From assembly GCA_045645205.1 (NCBI GenBank), contig JAZRIJ010000043.1, positions 13,304-77,303 on the forward strand: a stretch of DNA of 64,000 nt. Direction: 5' to 3'. The stretch comes from RGIG1995 sp045645205. GTDB lineage: Bacteria; Bacillota; Clostridia; Oscillospirales; CAG-272. The notes below the pieces were generated by a model, which saw nothing but the letters and a program-made list of their open reading frames with translations, did no database searches and was not told where the DNA came from. A program made the position numbers and the translations under genes. Shown here piece by piece: positions 25,153 to 32,857 of the stretch. Every line of letters begins with the position of its first letter. Within the stretch, counting starts at the first letter, position 1.

Positions 25153-25992
25153 TTAAATTTTTTCAAGATTATAAATAAACCATGTTATTGCCAAAAGGTC
25201 TGCGCACCCTCCCGGACTTAAGTTCTTTTGTATAAGCTCTCTGTCAAACTCTTTTATTTCGTCAAAGTCCGCATCATACAGGCTTTCCGCCCTTTTTTTG
25301 ACATAATCCGCTATATCCTTTCCGCCCCTGCTTATAACATTCGTGTCTTCAACAACACTCATCATATATATAAGGGTACGAACCAAGGATTCGTTTTCAG
25401 TCATTCCATTACAAAAACATTTCTTCATAAAGGGATATGAATATTTTTTAATCGTCGCAAAGCCCGATTCAGCCTCCCCACGAATACCCTTTATACCGTA
25501 TTTTCTATAAAGCTTTTCGCCGTTTGTCATAAGGCTCTCGTCTTTTTCTATAGAGTAATCGCTTTGGCATACACCCTTTGAGATTAGCGAAACAGTATAA
25601 CAGATATTTTCAACATCAATACTTTTATTCAAGGCAAGAATTCTGCCTACCGCTATGCAAATAAGTCCTGCAGAAAAAATCATGCCCTTGTGGGTATTGA
25701 TCCCTCCTGTTGCATCGAACATTGCTTTTTCAGCTTCCATTCCTATATTTCTCGCCTCGGGAAAGATTTTATTCTCGCCAAAAGCGGCTGTCTCATAACC
25801 GTATATTACAAAGCGATAAAAATAAGGTTTTAAGGCTTGGGCGCTTTTTTTAAATGTATTTATATCCATATCACTGTGTGCACCGCTGTTTTCGCTGTCA
25901 ACAAGTCCCGGTTTCGGTGTTGCCGAAACCTCGTCAATGAGCGCTTTTTCCGCCAAAGCGCTTATTTGCTCAAATACTTTATATTTATTCAT
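25153..25992 (-). CDS. citG: Triphosphoribosyl-dephospho-CoA synthase CitG
   Basis: A 279-residue enzyme that makes 2'-(5''-triphosphoribosyl)-3'-dephospho-CoA, the precursor of the citrate lyase prosthetic group, from ATP and dephospho-CoA. The family motifs are clear: DEVSATPKPGLVDSENSGAHSDMD and TGGINTHKGMIFSAGLI, with SRGG in the C-terminal part. It is a stand-alone CitG, not fused to CitX as in enterobacterial and some lactic CitXG proteins. It follows citX after 15 bases. Confidence 0.92.
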   Translation of the reverse strand: MNKYKVFEQISALAEKALIDEVSATPKPGLVDSENSGAHSDMDINTFKKSAQALKPYFYRFVIYGYETAAFGENKIFPEARNIGMEAEKAMFDATGGINTHKGMIFSAGLICIAVGRILALNKSIDVENICYTVSLISKGVCQSDYSIEKDESLMTNGEKLYRKYGIKGIRGEAESGFATIKKYSYPFMKKCFCNGMTENESLVRTLIYMMSVVEDTNVISRGGKDIADYVKKRAESLYDADFDEIKEFDRELIQKNLSPGGCADLLAITWFIYNLEKI

Positions 25993-26007
25993 TTATTATA
26001 TTCTCGC

Positions 26008-26541
26008 TTACTTTTTTGCCGTTTTTGAAATTTTATACTCATCCAATAATACCCTTTTAATTTCTTTTAAAAGCTCGTCAACCGAATGTTTTCTCGATCT
26101 TGCGCAAGCGTGAGCAGGCTCTCCGCATATAAGACATTTTCTTCCCACAAGTCCCAGCATAGTGCGCGATATAGGTTTCTTACAGATATCTATAACGTCA
26201 AAATCAAACAGCCTGTTGAATCTGCATTCATCCTCTATTGAAACTGTAAGCTTTTTTAGCTCGCGCGCATCAAGATCAACACAGTAAAATGCTTCAAGTC
26301 CGGTATTCTTTTGACGTTCATTTTTAAATATAATATTATATCCGCCAAGGGCAGCTTCTAAAGCAGCCTTGCCCTTGGAGAATATTTTTTCACTCATTTC
26401 ATTTCGCTTGACAGATCCCGGCATTACTACTGTAAACGAAATAAGCGGACACTTATATTTATCTATAAGATATGACTGATAGAAAGCACGGTCTTCTTTG
26501 CTTTCAAGCATATCTTCAAGAGTAACCGATACGTATTCCAT
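26008..26541 (-). CDS. citX: Apo-citrate lyase phosphoribosyl-dephospho-CoA transferase CitX
   Basis: A 177-residue transferase that attaches the prosthetic group made by CitG to Ser14 of the CitD carrier protein. PLISFTVVMPGSVKRNEMSEKIF and the C-terminal GRKCLICGEPAHACARSRKHSVDEL are the recognised family motifs. The start codon shares one base with the citF stop, so the two genes are translationally coupled. Confidence 0.9.
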   Translation of the reverse strand: MEYVSVTLEDMLESKEDRAFYQSYLIDKYKCPLISFTVVMPGSVKRNEMSEKIFSKGKAALEAALGGYNIIFKNERQKNTGLEAFYCVDLDARELKKLTVSIEDECRFNRLFDFDVIDICKKPISRTMLGLVGRKCLICGEPAHACARSRKHSVDELLKEIKRVLLDEYKISKTAKK

Positions 26542-28088
26542 TAGTCTAAAATATTCCTAATAACATCAATAACCGAGCCGTCTCTGTATGTTACAACAGC
26601 TACTATCTTGTCACCAAATGGAAGCTCATCTGGAACGCCTGAAAGCTTTTCAGCTTTCTGCTGAAGCTCACTGATAGTTGTTATGGGAAGACCTGCTTCG
26701 CGGAGTCTGCTTTCAATTTCGGGACGCGCAGGGTTAACTGCAATGCCATGGTCTGTTACAAGTACGTCAACATCCCCCCCCGGTGTAACTACTGTATTTA
26801 CCTTTTTCATAACAGTGGGAAGTCTGCCTCTCATAAGAGGCGCTGTTATAATTGTAAGAGCCGCCCCTGCTGCCGTATCGGGATGTCCTCCTATAGCGCC
26901 TCTAATAATTCCGTCAGTCCCAAGAAGAACGTTTACATTGAAGTCAATGTCAATTTCAAGAGCAGAAAGAATTACCACGTCAAGCTGATTCTGAGCCGAA
27001 CCCTTATCATAAGGAGAAGCATAGGAAACAGCGTCTATCTGATGGTGAAACTCATTGTTTTTAACACTTTCAGCCGCAACAGAGTCAAATGTCTGTACGT
27101 CAAGTATCTTCTTGACAAGACCTTCTTCATGCATACTTGTTATCTGTGCTGTAATACCGCCGAGAGCAAAGCTGCACTTGATATCCTTTTCAATCATCTT
27201 GTCTCGAAGAAATCTTGTTACCGCCAAAGATGCTCCCCCCGAACCCGTCTGCATTGAGAAACCGTCATAGAAATACCCCGATGCTTCGATAACATCAGCA
27301 GCTGTCTGCGCAATAAGAAGGTCATGAGGGTTCTTTGTAAATCTTGTTGCGCCTGAGGAGATTTTCGCAGGATCACCTACCGATTCAACTTCTACTATAT
27401 AATCAACCTGCCTTGCAGGAATAGCGCAGGGAACGTTAGGGAATGCAACAATGTTGTTTGTAAGGATGATTACCTTATCTGCATATTCCGCGTCAACTCT
27501 TGCATAACCGAGAGAGCCGCATGCGCCTGTCTCTTCCCCGCCCGCTGTGTAACCGTTAGCATTACCGTATGGATCGCAGGAGGATGCACCGAGGAACGCA
27601 ACGTCAATATGAAGTTCACCCTCCGCAATAGCCGCAGCGCGTCCGCCGTGTGAACGGAAGATAACAGGATCATCCATAATACCGTGAGAAATAGCGTTTG
27701 CAAGTTTACCACGCAGACCGCTGGTCTCAATGTGTGTTACTACTCCGTTTTTAATATGCTCTATCATAGGCTCATGAACATTTGTAAGACTGGACGCCGC
27801 AACACTCATATTCTTATAACCCATATCAGCAAGCTTTCCGAGAACGTAGTTCACAACATGCTCTCCGTCACGGAAATGGTGGTGAAAGGATATAGTCATA
27901 CCGTCCTTAAGTCCGACTGCCGTAACAGCCTCTTCAAAGGAAGTTATCTTATTGTTATTTTTGGAGCGTTCCGCAAAGGTTTCCGTACTTCTGAGAAGAA
28001 GCTTTTCGTTTTCGCCGGGAACATATGGCTTGAGTCCTGTTTTTTCAAACAATGATTTAGGAATTTCACGTTTTACTGCATTTATCAT
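26541..28088 (-). CDS. citF: Citrate lyase alpha subunit (acetyl-ACP:citrate transferase)
   Basis: A 515-residue protein that swaps the acetyl group on CitD for citrate. ISFHHHFRDGEHVVNYVL, the nucleotide-binding-like stretch GASSCDPYGNANGY and the C-terminal GGHPDTAAGAALTIITAPLMRGRLP all match CitF. ATG 28088 is chosen because GAGGTG lies seven bases upstream, while the open frame begins at 28103 inside citE. It overlaps neither citE (four-base gap) nor citX beyond one base. Confidence 0.95.
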   Translation of the reverse strand: MINAVKREIPKSLFEKTGLKPYVPGENEKLLLRSTETFAERSKNNNKITSFEEAVTAVGLKDGMTISFHHHFRDGEHVVNYVLGKLADMGYKNMSVAASSLTNVHEPMIEHIKNGVVTHIETSGLRGKLANAISHGIMDDPVIFRSHGGRAAAIAEGELHIDVAFLGASSCDPYGNANGYTAGGEETGACGSLGYARVDAEYADKVIILTNNIVAFPNVPCAIPARQVDYIVEVESVGDPAKISSGATRFTKNPHDLLIAQTAADVIEASGYFYDGFSMQTGSGGASLAVTRFLRDKMIEKDIKCSFALGGITAQITSMHEEGLVKKILDVQTFDSVAAESVKNNEFHHQIDAVSYASPYDKGSAQNQLDVVILSALEIDIDFNVNVLLGTDGIIRGAIGGHPDTAAGAALTIITAPLMRGRLPTVMKKVNTVVTPGGDVDVLVTDHGIAVNPARPEIESRLREAGLPITTISELQQKAEKLSGVPDELPFGDKIVAVVTYRDGSVIDVIRNILD

Positions 28089-28092
28089 AACA

Positions 28093-28986
28093 TTACACCT
28101 CATCGCTGATTATCTTCATAGCGCGCGCAAGAGTAATAACACGTTGAGCACGCATATAGATAGGCTTGTCAATCATTTTGCCGTCAAGAGATACAACCCC
28201 TGAACCCTTTTTAGCAGCATCGTCTGCCGCCTCGATTATTCGGAGTGCTTTTTCAATATCCTTGTCTGTGGGACGAAATACACTGTTTATAGGAGCGATC
28301 TGTCTGGGGTTGATAATAGACTTACCGTCAAAACCCAATTGTTTAATGAGCTTTGTCTGTTCAATAAGACCTTCAGTATCATTAACGTTGGAATATACTG
28401 TATCAAGAGCATCAATGCCTGCCGCGCGCGCAGCAACAACAATTGCCGATCTTGCATAGAACAGCTCTGTTCCTTCGGCTGAACGTGTTGTTTTAAGATT
28501 TGCGCAATAGTCCTCAGCTCCGAGAGCAATACCGATTATACGGGGAGATGCTGTAGCGATAGCATAGGCATTTGTAATACCAAGCGCACTCTCAACAGCG
28601 GTAAGTATCTTTGTTTTGCCAACGGGAACACCCGCAGCCTTTTCAGCCTCTTCAATGCACTTTTCGGTGTCAATAACATCCTGAGCCGTTTCGGTCTTGG
28701 GCATTCTGATAACAGGACAACCTGCCGCAACCATAGCAAAGATATCATCACGTCCGTAAGAAGTTGAAAGAGGGTTAACACGGACAACTATCTCAACCTC
28801 TCCGTAGTCAATGGTTTTCAAAGCATTGTAAACCAATATTCTTGCCGCATCTTTTTCAGTAAGAGTAACCGAATCCTCAAGGTCAAACATAACAGCATCC
28901 GAGCCGTAGATGTGTGCGTCTGCAATCATACCTGGATTGTTACCGGGTACAAAAAGCATCGTTCTGCGTAATCTCTCTCCGTTCAT
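28093..28986 (-). CDS. citE: Citrate lyase beta subunit (citryl-ACP lyase)
   Basis: A 297-residue TIM-barrel lyase that splits citryl-ACP into acetyl-ACP and oxaloacetate with Mg2+. RRTMLFVPGNNPGM opens the protein; the acidic metal-binding residues occur in DAVMFDLEDSVTLTEKDAAR and in KTKILTAVESALGITNAY. GIALGAEDYCANLKTTRS is another CitE hallmark. ATG 28986 has GGGAGG eight bases upstream. Presence of citD and citF in the same operon confirms true citrate lyase rather than a stand-alone CitE-like protein. Confidence 0.95.
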   Translation of the reverse strand: MNGERLRRTMLFVPGNNPGMIADAHIYGSDAVMFDLEDSVTLTEKDAARILVYNALKTIDYGEVEIVVRVNPLSTSYGRDDIFAMVAAGCPVIRMPKTETAQDVIDTEKCIEEAEKAAGVPVGKTKILTAVESALGITNAYAIATASPRIIGIALGAEDYCANLKTTRSAEGTELFYARSAIVVAARAAGIDALDTVYSNVNDTEGLIEQTKLIKQLGFDGKSIINPRQIAPINSVFRPTDKDIEKALRIIEAADDAAKKGSGVVSLDGKMIDKPIYMRAQRVITLARAMKIISDEV

Positions 28987-29000
28987 TTGATATTCCTCCC

Positions 29001-29282
29001 TTACCACTCAAATTTGCCGCCGCTTGCGCGCAACGCGGCTGTTGTAACTCTTGCGCGGATAGTGCAGTCAAGAGAGCCCTTATCGGTTGCAATAATATTA
29101 ACATTTTCAAGCCCGCACCTTTCGGCTGTTTCAATAATAACCCGTTTAATTTGTCTGCCGAATAGGCTTGCAACGGTGCTTTCAAGCTCGACATTTATAC
29201 CCTGCTTTTCACTGGGTTTGATTTCGATCATGATATCTCCCGACTCAAGAGTTCCGGCAATACCGTTTTTTTCAAGTTTCAT
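29001..29282 (-). CDS. citD: Citrate lyase acyl carrier protein (gamma subunit)
   Basis: A 93-residue carrier protein. The segment GTLESGDIMIEI places Ser14 at the position that carries the triphosphoribosyl-dephospho-CoA group in characterised homologues. The C-terminal DKGSLDCTIRARVTTAALRAS is also typical. It is the first gene of citDEFXG. AAAGGTG lies just upstream of the start. No convincing promoter was found in 29283-29470 on the - strand. Confidence 0.94.
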   Translation of the reverse strand: MKLEKNGIAGTLESGDIMIEIKPSEKQGINVELESTVASLFGRQIKRVIIETAERCGLENVNIIATDKGSLDCTIRARVTTAALRASGGKFEW

Positions 29283-29477
29283 AATATCACCTTTTATGTA
29301 AATTTATTTGTTTTTATTCTTTTCTATTTAAGATTTTACTATTTTTTTCTCTATATTACCAGCACATATTTTATTGAAATCTCTTAAGCCTTTTATGTGA
29401 TATACCGAACAAAAACATAAAGCAAAACATTGATTTAAAGTTTTTATAAAATTGACAAAAAACAGTACGTATTTAGC

Positions 29478-29506
29478 TTGACACAGACCGAGAAATGTGG
29501 TAAAAT
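29478..29506 (+). promoter_or_regulatory. Sigma-A promoter of tRNA-Leu
   Basis: TTGACA (29478-29483) and TAAAAT (29501-29506) with 17 bases between them, about 64 bases before the tRNA. The rest of 29283-29569 shows no other clear signal. Confidence 0.8.
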
Positions 29507-29569
29507 AATAAAGTTAGTATCAATAGATGAACCTTTTCACTCTTCACTATTACTTCTAACTTATGTTAT

Positions 29570-29654
29570 GCACCTGTGGCGGAACTGGCAGACGCGCCAG
29601 ACTTAGGATCTGGTGTCCAAAGACGTGCAGGTTCGATTCCTGTCAGGTGCACCA
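29570..29654 (+). tRNA. tRNA-Leu (UAG anticodon)
   Basis: An 85-base tRNA. The acceptor strands GCACCTG/CAGGTGC pair perfectly, the anticodon stem is CCAGA/TCTGG with loop CTTAGGA (anticodon TAG, reading CUN codons), and a long variable arm typical of leucine tRNAs is present. The T-arm is GCAGG-TTCGATT-CCTGT. The 3' CCA (29652-29654) is encoded. It has its own promoter and terminator and stands alone. Confidence 0.97.
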
Positions 29655-29658
29655 CCGG

Positions 29659-29703
29659 CAGTACTGACAGCAAAATTGGTTGTCAGTACTGTTGTTTTTT
29701 TAT
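29659..29703 (+). terminator. Terminator of tRNA-Leu
   Basis: CAGTACTGACA and TGTCAGTACTG form a perfect 11-base-pair stem with an 11-base loop, followed by TTGTTTTTTT. Confidence 0.92.
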
Positions 29704-29743
29704 GTAATTAAAAAAACAACAGTAAAAAGAAAGGTAATTAGTT

Positions 29744-30862
29744 ATGTTTGAAAAAATAAAAGGCTTTTGTGATTCATTTTTGGAGCAGGGGCTTCCAGGA
29801 TTTGACATTGTAATATACAAAGACGGAAAATGTGTATTGCGTTATACAAACGGATACAGCGATCTTGAAAATAAAATAAAGATGAACGGCAAGGAAAGAT
29901 TTAATATTTATTCCTGCTCAAAAATAATAACCTGTACCGCCGCATTACAGCTTTGGGAAAAGGGTTTGTTTTCACTTGAAGATAGGCTGTCTGACTATAT
30001 GCCTGAATTCAAGGAAATGATGGTCAAAAGAGATGAAAGTGTGAAAAAAGCCGAAAATCCTATATTGATAAAGCATTTATTCGGAATGACAGGCGGTTTT
30101 TCTTACAACACCTGTTCTCCCGAGCTTTTAAAATGCATCGAAGAAACAAACGGAAAATGTCCTACAAGAGAGACAATGAAATATTTGGCAAAGGAACCCT
30201 TGATTTTTGAACCGGGAGAAATGTGGCAGTACAGTCTTTGCCACGACGTATTGGCGGCACTGGTTGAAGTTATTTCCGGTGAGAAGTTTGAAGATTATGT
30301 AAAAAATAATATTTTTGACGTTCTGGGAATGAATAATACAACATTTATGCTCCCCGAGGATGAGCTTGAAACAATATCACAACAGTATAGCTTTGCAAAC
30401 GGCAAAGCGGTAAACGTAGGTAAAAAAATCGTTTCGTATAAGCTTGGCAGCGAATATGCCTCTGGCGGCGCAGGCTGTATATCCACCGTTGACGATTACA
30501 TAAAATTTTTGGAAGCACTCAGGACACATGTTTTACTTAAACCCGAAACCGTTGATTTGATGACTACCGACAACGGCAAATGGACAAGCAATACCCATGG
30601 CTTCGGGTTGGGTGTAAGATGCCCTAAGGGCGTTGAAAAATATACTGATTTCGGCTGGGGCGGCGCGGCTTGCTCGTATTTGGCAATCGACAGAGAAAAC
30701 GCCATTTCTCTGTTCTTCGGCGCACATCTGCTTTCCTCGCCTGTACAGGGCGTGCGCTCAACGCTCTATAGATTTGCAAGAGCCGAGCTGATCGACAATT
30801 CGGATTTTGAAGATATCCAAAAAATACTCAAGGATTTGCATAACTACAATTTAACTTATTGA
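29744..30862 (+). CDS. Serine hydrolase of the beta-lactamase class C / EstB family
   Basis: A 372-residue protein with the SxxK motif YSCSKII (Ser57-type nucleophile with Lys three residues on), the second-motif tyrosine in WQYSLCHDVLAALVEVISG and GWGG near the C-terminus where the KTG/HxG motif is expected. Fold and motifs match Beta-lactamase family PF00144, which includes carboxylesterases, D-aminopeptidases and true AmpC enzymes. There is no signal peptide, so a cytoplasmic esterase or peptidase is more likely than a resistance enzyme. The start has AAAGG upstream. It stands alone between a tRNA terminator and a convergent gene. Confidence 0.8.
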   Translation: MFEKIKGFCDSFLEQGLPGFDIVIYKDGKCVLRYTNGYSDLENKIKMNGKERFNIYSCSKIITCTAALQLWEKGLFSLEDRLSDYMPEFKEMMVKRDESVKKAENPILIKHLFGMTGGFSYNTCSPELLKCIEETNGKCPTRETMKYLAKEPLIFEPGEMWQYSLCHDVLAALVEVISGEKFEDYVKNNIFDVLGMNNTTFMLPEDELETISQQYSFANGKAVNVGKKIVSYKLGSEYASGGAGCISTVDDYIKFLEALRTHVLLKPETVDLMTTDNGKWTSNTHGFGLGVRCPKGVEKYTDFGWGGAACSYLAIDRENAISLFFGAHLLSSPVQGVRSTLYRFARAELIDNSDFEDIQKILKDLHNYNLTY

Positions 30863-30928
30863 CAAAAGGGAGCTTGTTGTTACTTTATTTATATTAATAA
30901 AAAAACAGATAATGTATAAACCAAAGTA

Positions 30929-30967
30929 ATGTGCACCCCAAAAGTTAGACACTTTTGGGGTGCACAT
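30929..30967. terminator. 17-bp perfect palindrome, bidirectional terminator
   Basis: The arms 30929-30945 and 30951-30967 are exact complements around TAGAC. It separates the convergent serine hydrolase and acyl-CoA ligase genes. No long T-run follows on either side. The half-sequence ACCCCAAAAGTTAGAC recalls terminal repeats of IS3-family (IS150 group) elements, so it could be a relic of a mobile element. Confidence 0.65.
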
Positions 30968-30998
30968 CAGTATATTATCCGTTTTACTTATTTAATTA

Positions 30999-32696
30999 TC
31001 AGTCAATAGACATATCGAGCTTAAATCTCATTATTTTTCTCAAGGTATTCTTGGGAAACTCTTCGGTACGGACTTTCAAAATACCGATTTTTTTATAGGG
31101 AACGGTCTTTTTATTGTATTCATCGATAAAGGGCTTCAGATAGCCTTCAATATCGTCAATGCTGTTCTTTTCAAGATAGTCTTTATCGGGATATACCTCG
31201 GCTACGATAGCGTTATATGTTATACCGCGCTTGCTCTGACCCTCGTAAACGATAATATCAAGAATACCCGGTGTTGCCGCAAGCTCGTTTTCGATCTCCT
31301 CAGGATATACATTTTTGCCGTTTGAAAGAATAATAAGGTTCTTCTTTCTGCCTGTGATATAAAGCTCGCCGTGCTTGCCTATCTTGCCGTAGTCGCCCGT
31401 TCTGAAATAACCCTCCTTAAATGCCTCGGCTGTCGCCTCGTCATCCTTGTAGTATCCAAGCATAACATTTGAACCCTTGAACAGTATTTCGCCCTCGCCG
31501 TCCTCGTTTGGCTCGTCGATCTTTACAAAAGCATCGTCAATAACATTACCGACACTGCCGAGAATATTGTTTTTGCTTCTATTTACCGAAATAAGGGGCG
31601 CGCACTCGGTTATGCCGTAACCGTTAAGCACGGAAATGCCTATACCGTCGAAGAAATCAAGTATCTCACGGCTGAGCGGAGCGCCGCCGCAAACAATGGT
31701 TTTTACGTTTCCGCCGAAGGCTGCGTGAATAGCGCCAAACACATTCTTGCGGATATCAACACCGACTTTACGGAGAGATTCGCTTACCTTTAATGTATTG
31801 AAAACAAGGTCATACTTTCCCTGATCCTTAAGATTTGCAAGTATCTTTCGGTAAAATGTCTCAAGATAAAGGGGTACAAGTATAAGGTGCTCCGGTTTTT
31901 GCTCTGCAAGCTCTTTTGTTATATAGCGTATGCCCGAAGAAACATACACCTCCGAGCCTATCATTGTGTGCCCGATAAGCATAATGGTAGAACCGTATGT
32001 ATGATGCGGCGGCAAAACGCCGATTGTCTTATCTCCGTAATCAAGATAGTGAACGGCGTTGTACATATCGGAAAGTATTGCATTCTGATTGAGCATTACG
32101 CCCTTCCCCTTGCCTGTTGTGCCCGATGTAAACACAAGAAGCGCCATGTTTAAAGGATTAATAGGTGTATTATAGTAAAATGCGGGAGCTTCTTCAAACT
32201 TTGCTTTGCCCGATTCCATAAGGGATGTAAGAGTTCTTGTCTGCTTTTTTGCAAGAAGATATACTGGTTCGGCAGAAAGTTTCGTCTGTTCTGCGATATA
32301 ATTTATCTTGTCTTCGATATCTTCATCTCCGAAGAGGAAATCCGCATTTGCCTTTTTTACGGTATCTGCAAGGTCTTCAGCCAACCAATCGCGGTCAAGA
32401 GGCACAAGAACTCCGCCGATGGACAATACAGCAAAATATGTAAGCGCCCATTCATACGAGAACTTGCCTATCAATGCGCAATGCCTGCCCGCGCAACCCA
32501 TATCAAGAAGCTCCAACGCAAGCGCGCGTACATCTTCACCCAACTGTGTAAATGTAACCTTTTTTACTTCCTTGTCGTGTGGAGATACACGGTATGAATA
32601 AGCAACCCTCTCGGCATGATGCTCAGAAGCCCATTCTATAAGATCACGTACACTCGTAAATGTATGATGCGGTTTAATAGCGTGTTTTTTGTTCAT
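30999..32696 (-). CDS. AMP-forming acyl-CoA synthetase / ligase
   Basis: A 565-residue ANL-superfamily adenylating enzyme that activates a carboxylic acid, probably a fatty acid, with ATP and CoA. The ATP-binding motif VFTSGTTGKGKGVML, the acid-recognition motif LNGYGITECAPLISVN and the hinge motif YFRTGDYGKIGKHGELYITGRKKN are intact; the C-terminal lysine region contains FPKNTLRKIMR. No carrier-protein domain is fused. ATG 32696 is the start (AAAGGA nine bases upstream); the open frame to 32777 crosses the promoter. The promoter carries two palindromic operators, so the gene is tightly regulated. The exact substrate is not evident. Confidence 0.85.
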   Translation of the reverse strand: MNKKHAIKPHHTFTSVRDLIEWASEHHAERVAYSYRVSPHDKEVKKVTFTQLGEDVRALALELLDMGCAGRHCALIGKFSYEWALTYFAVLSIGGVLVPLDRDWLAEDLADTVKKANADFLFGDEDIEDKINYIAEQTKLSAEPVYLLAKKQTRTLTSLMESGKAKFEEAPAFYYNTPINPLNMALLVFTSGTTGKGKGVMLNQNAILSDMYNAVHYLDYGDKTIGVLPPHHTYGSTIMLIGHTMIGSEVYVSSGIRYITKELAEQKPEHLILVPLYLETFYRKILANLKDQGKYDLVFNTLKVSESLRKVGVDIRKNVFGAIHAAFGGNVKTIVCGGAPLSREILDFFDGIGISVLNGYGITECAPLISVNRSKNNILGSVGNVIDDAFVKIDEPNEDGEGEILFKGSNVMLGYYKDDEATAEAFKEGYFRTGDYGKIGKHGELYITGRKKNLIILSNGKNVYPEEIENELAATPGILDIIVYEGQSKRGITYNAIVAEVYPDKDYLEKNSIDDIEGYLKPFIDEYNKKTVPYKKIGILKVRTEEFPKNTLRKIMRFKLDMSID

Positions 32697-32742
32697 ATTA
32701 TTTGTTCCTTTTTTAGTATTTTTATTGTTATAACATATATAA

Positions 32743-32762
32743 CTTGTTGACAAATCAACAAG
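32743..32762. promoter_or_regulatory. Palindromic operator 2 of the acyl-CoA ligase gene
   Basis: CTTGTTGA-CAAA-TCAACAAG is a perfect eight-base-pair palindrome just downstream of the -10. It shares the core TTGTTGA-N4-TCAACAA with the larger palindrome at 32772-32805; the centres are 36 bases apart. A dimeric repressor of the TetR type is plausible but unidentified. Confidence 0.7.
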
Positions 32763-32765
32763 CGA

Positions 32766-32794
32766 ATTATACCACAAGGTTGTTGATAAGTCAA
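32766..32794 (-). promoter_or_regulatory. Sigma-A promoter of the acyl-CoA ligase gene
   Basis: TTGACT (32794-32789) and TATAAT (32771-32766) with 17 bases between them on the - strand. The -35 and spacer lie inside the large palindrome. Confidence 0.85.
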
Positions 32795-32805
32795 CAACCT
32801 TGTGG
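32772..32805. promoter_or_regulatory. Palindromic operator 1 of the acyl-CoA ligase gene
   Basis: A perfect 34-base palindrome: the 15-base arms 32772-32786 and 32791-32805 flank TAAG. It covers the -35 and spacer of the promoter and contains the same core as operator 2. On the - strand it could also fold as an RNA hairpin only if transcribed from upstream. Confidence 0.75.
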
Positions 32806-32850
32806 CAAAAAAGTCTGCCTAAAAAATTTTAACTAATTTTTTAGGCAGAT
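32806..32850 (-). terminator. Terminator of the metF-metH operon
   Basis: TCTGCCTAAAAAATT and AATTTTTTAGGCAGA form a perfect 15-base-pair stem around a six-base loop, with ACTTTTTTG following on the - strand. It lies eight bases past the metH stop. Confidence 0.88.
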
Positions 32851-32857
32851 ACATTTT

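Noticed and set aside
29744..30862. Antibiotic-resistance beta-lactamase
   Set aside because: The protein has the family motifs but no signal peptide, and the third motif is GWGG rather than KTG; an esterase or peptidase role is more likely.
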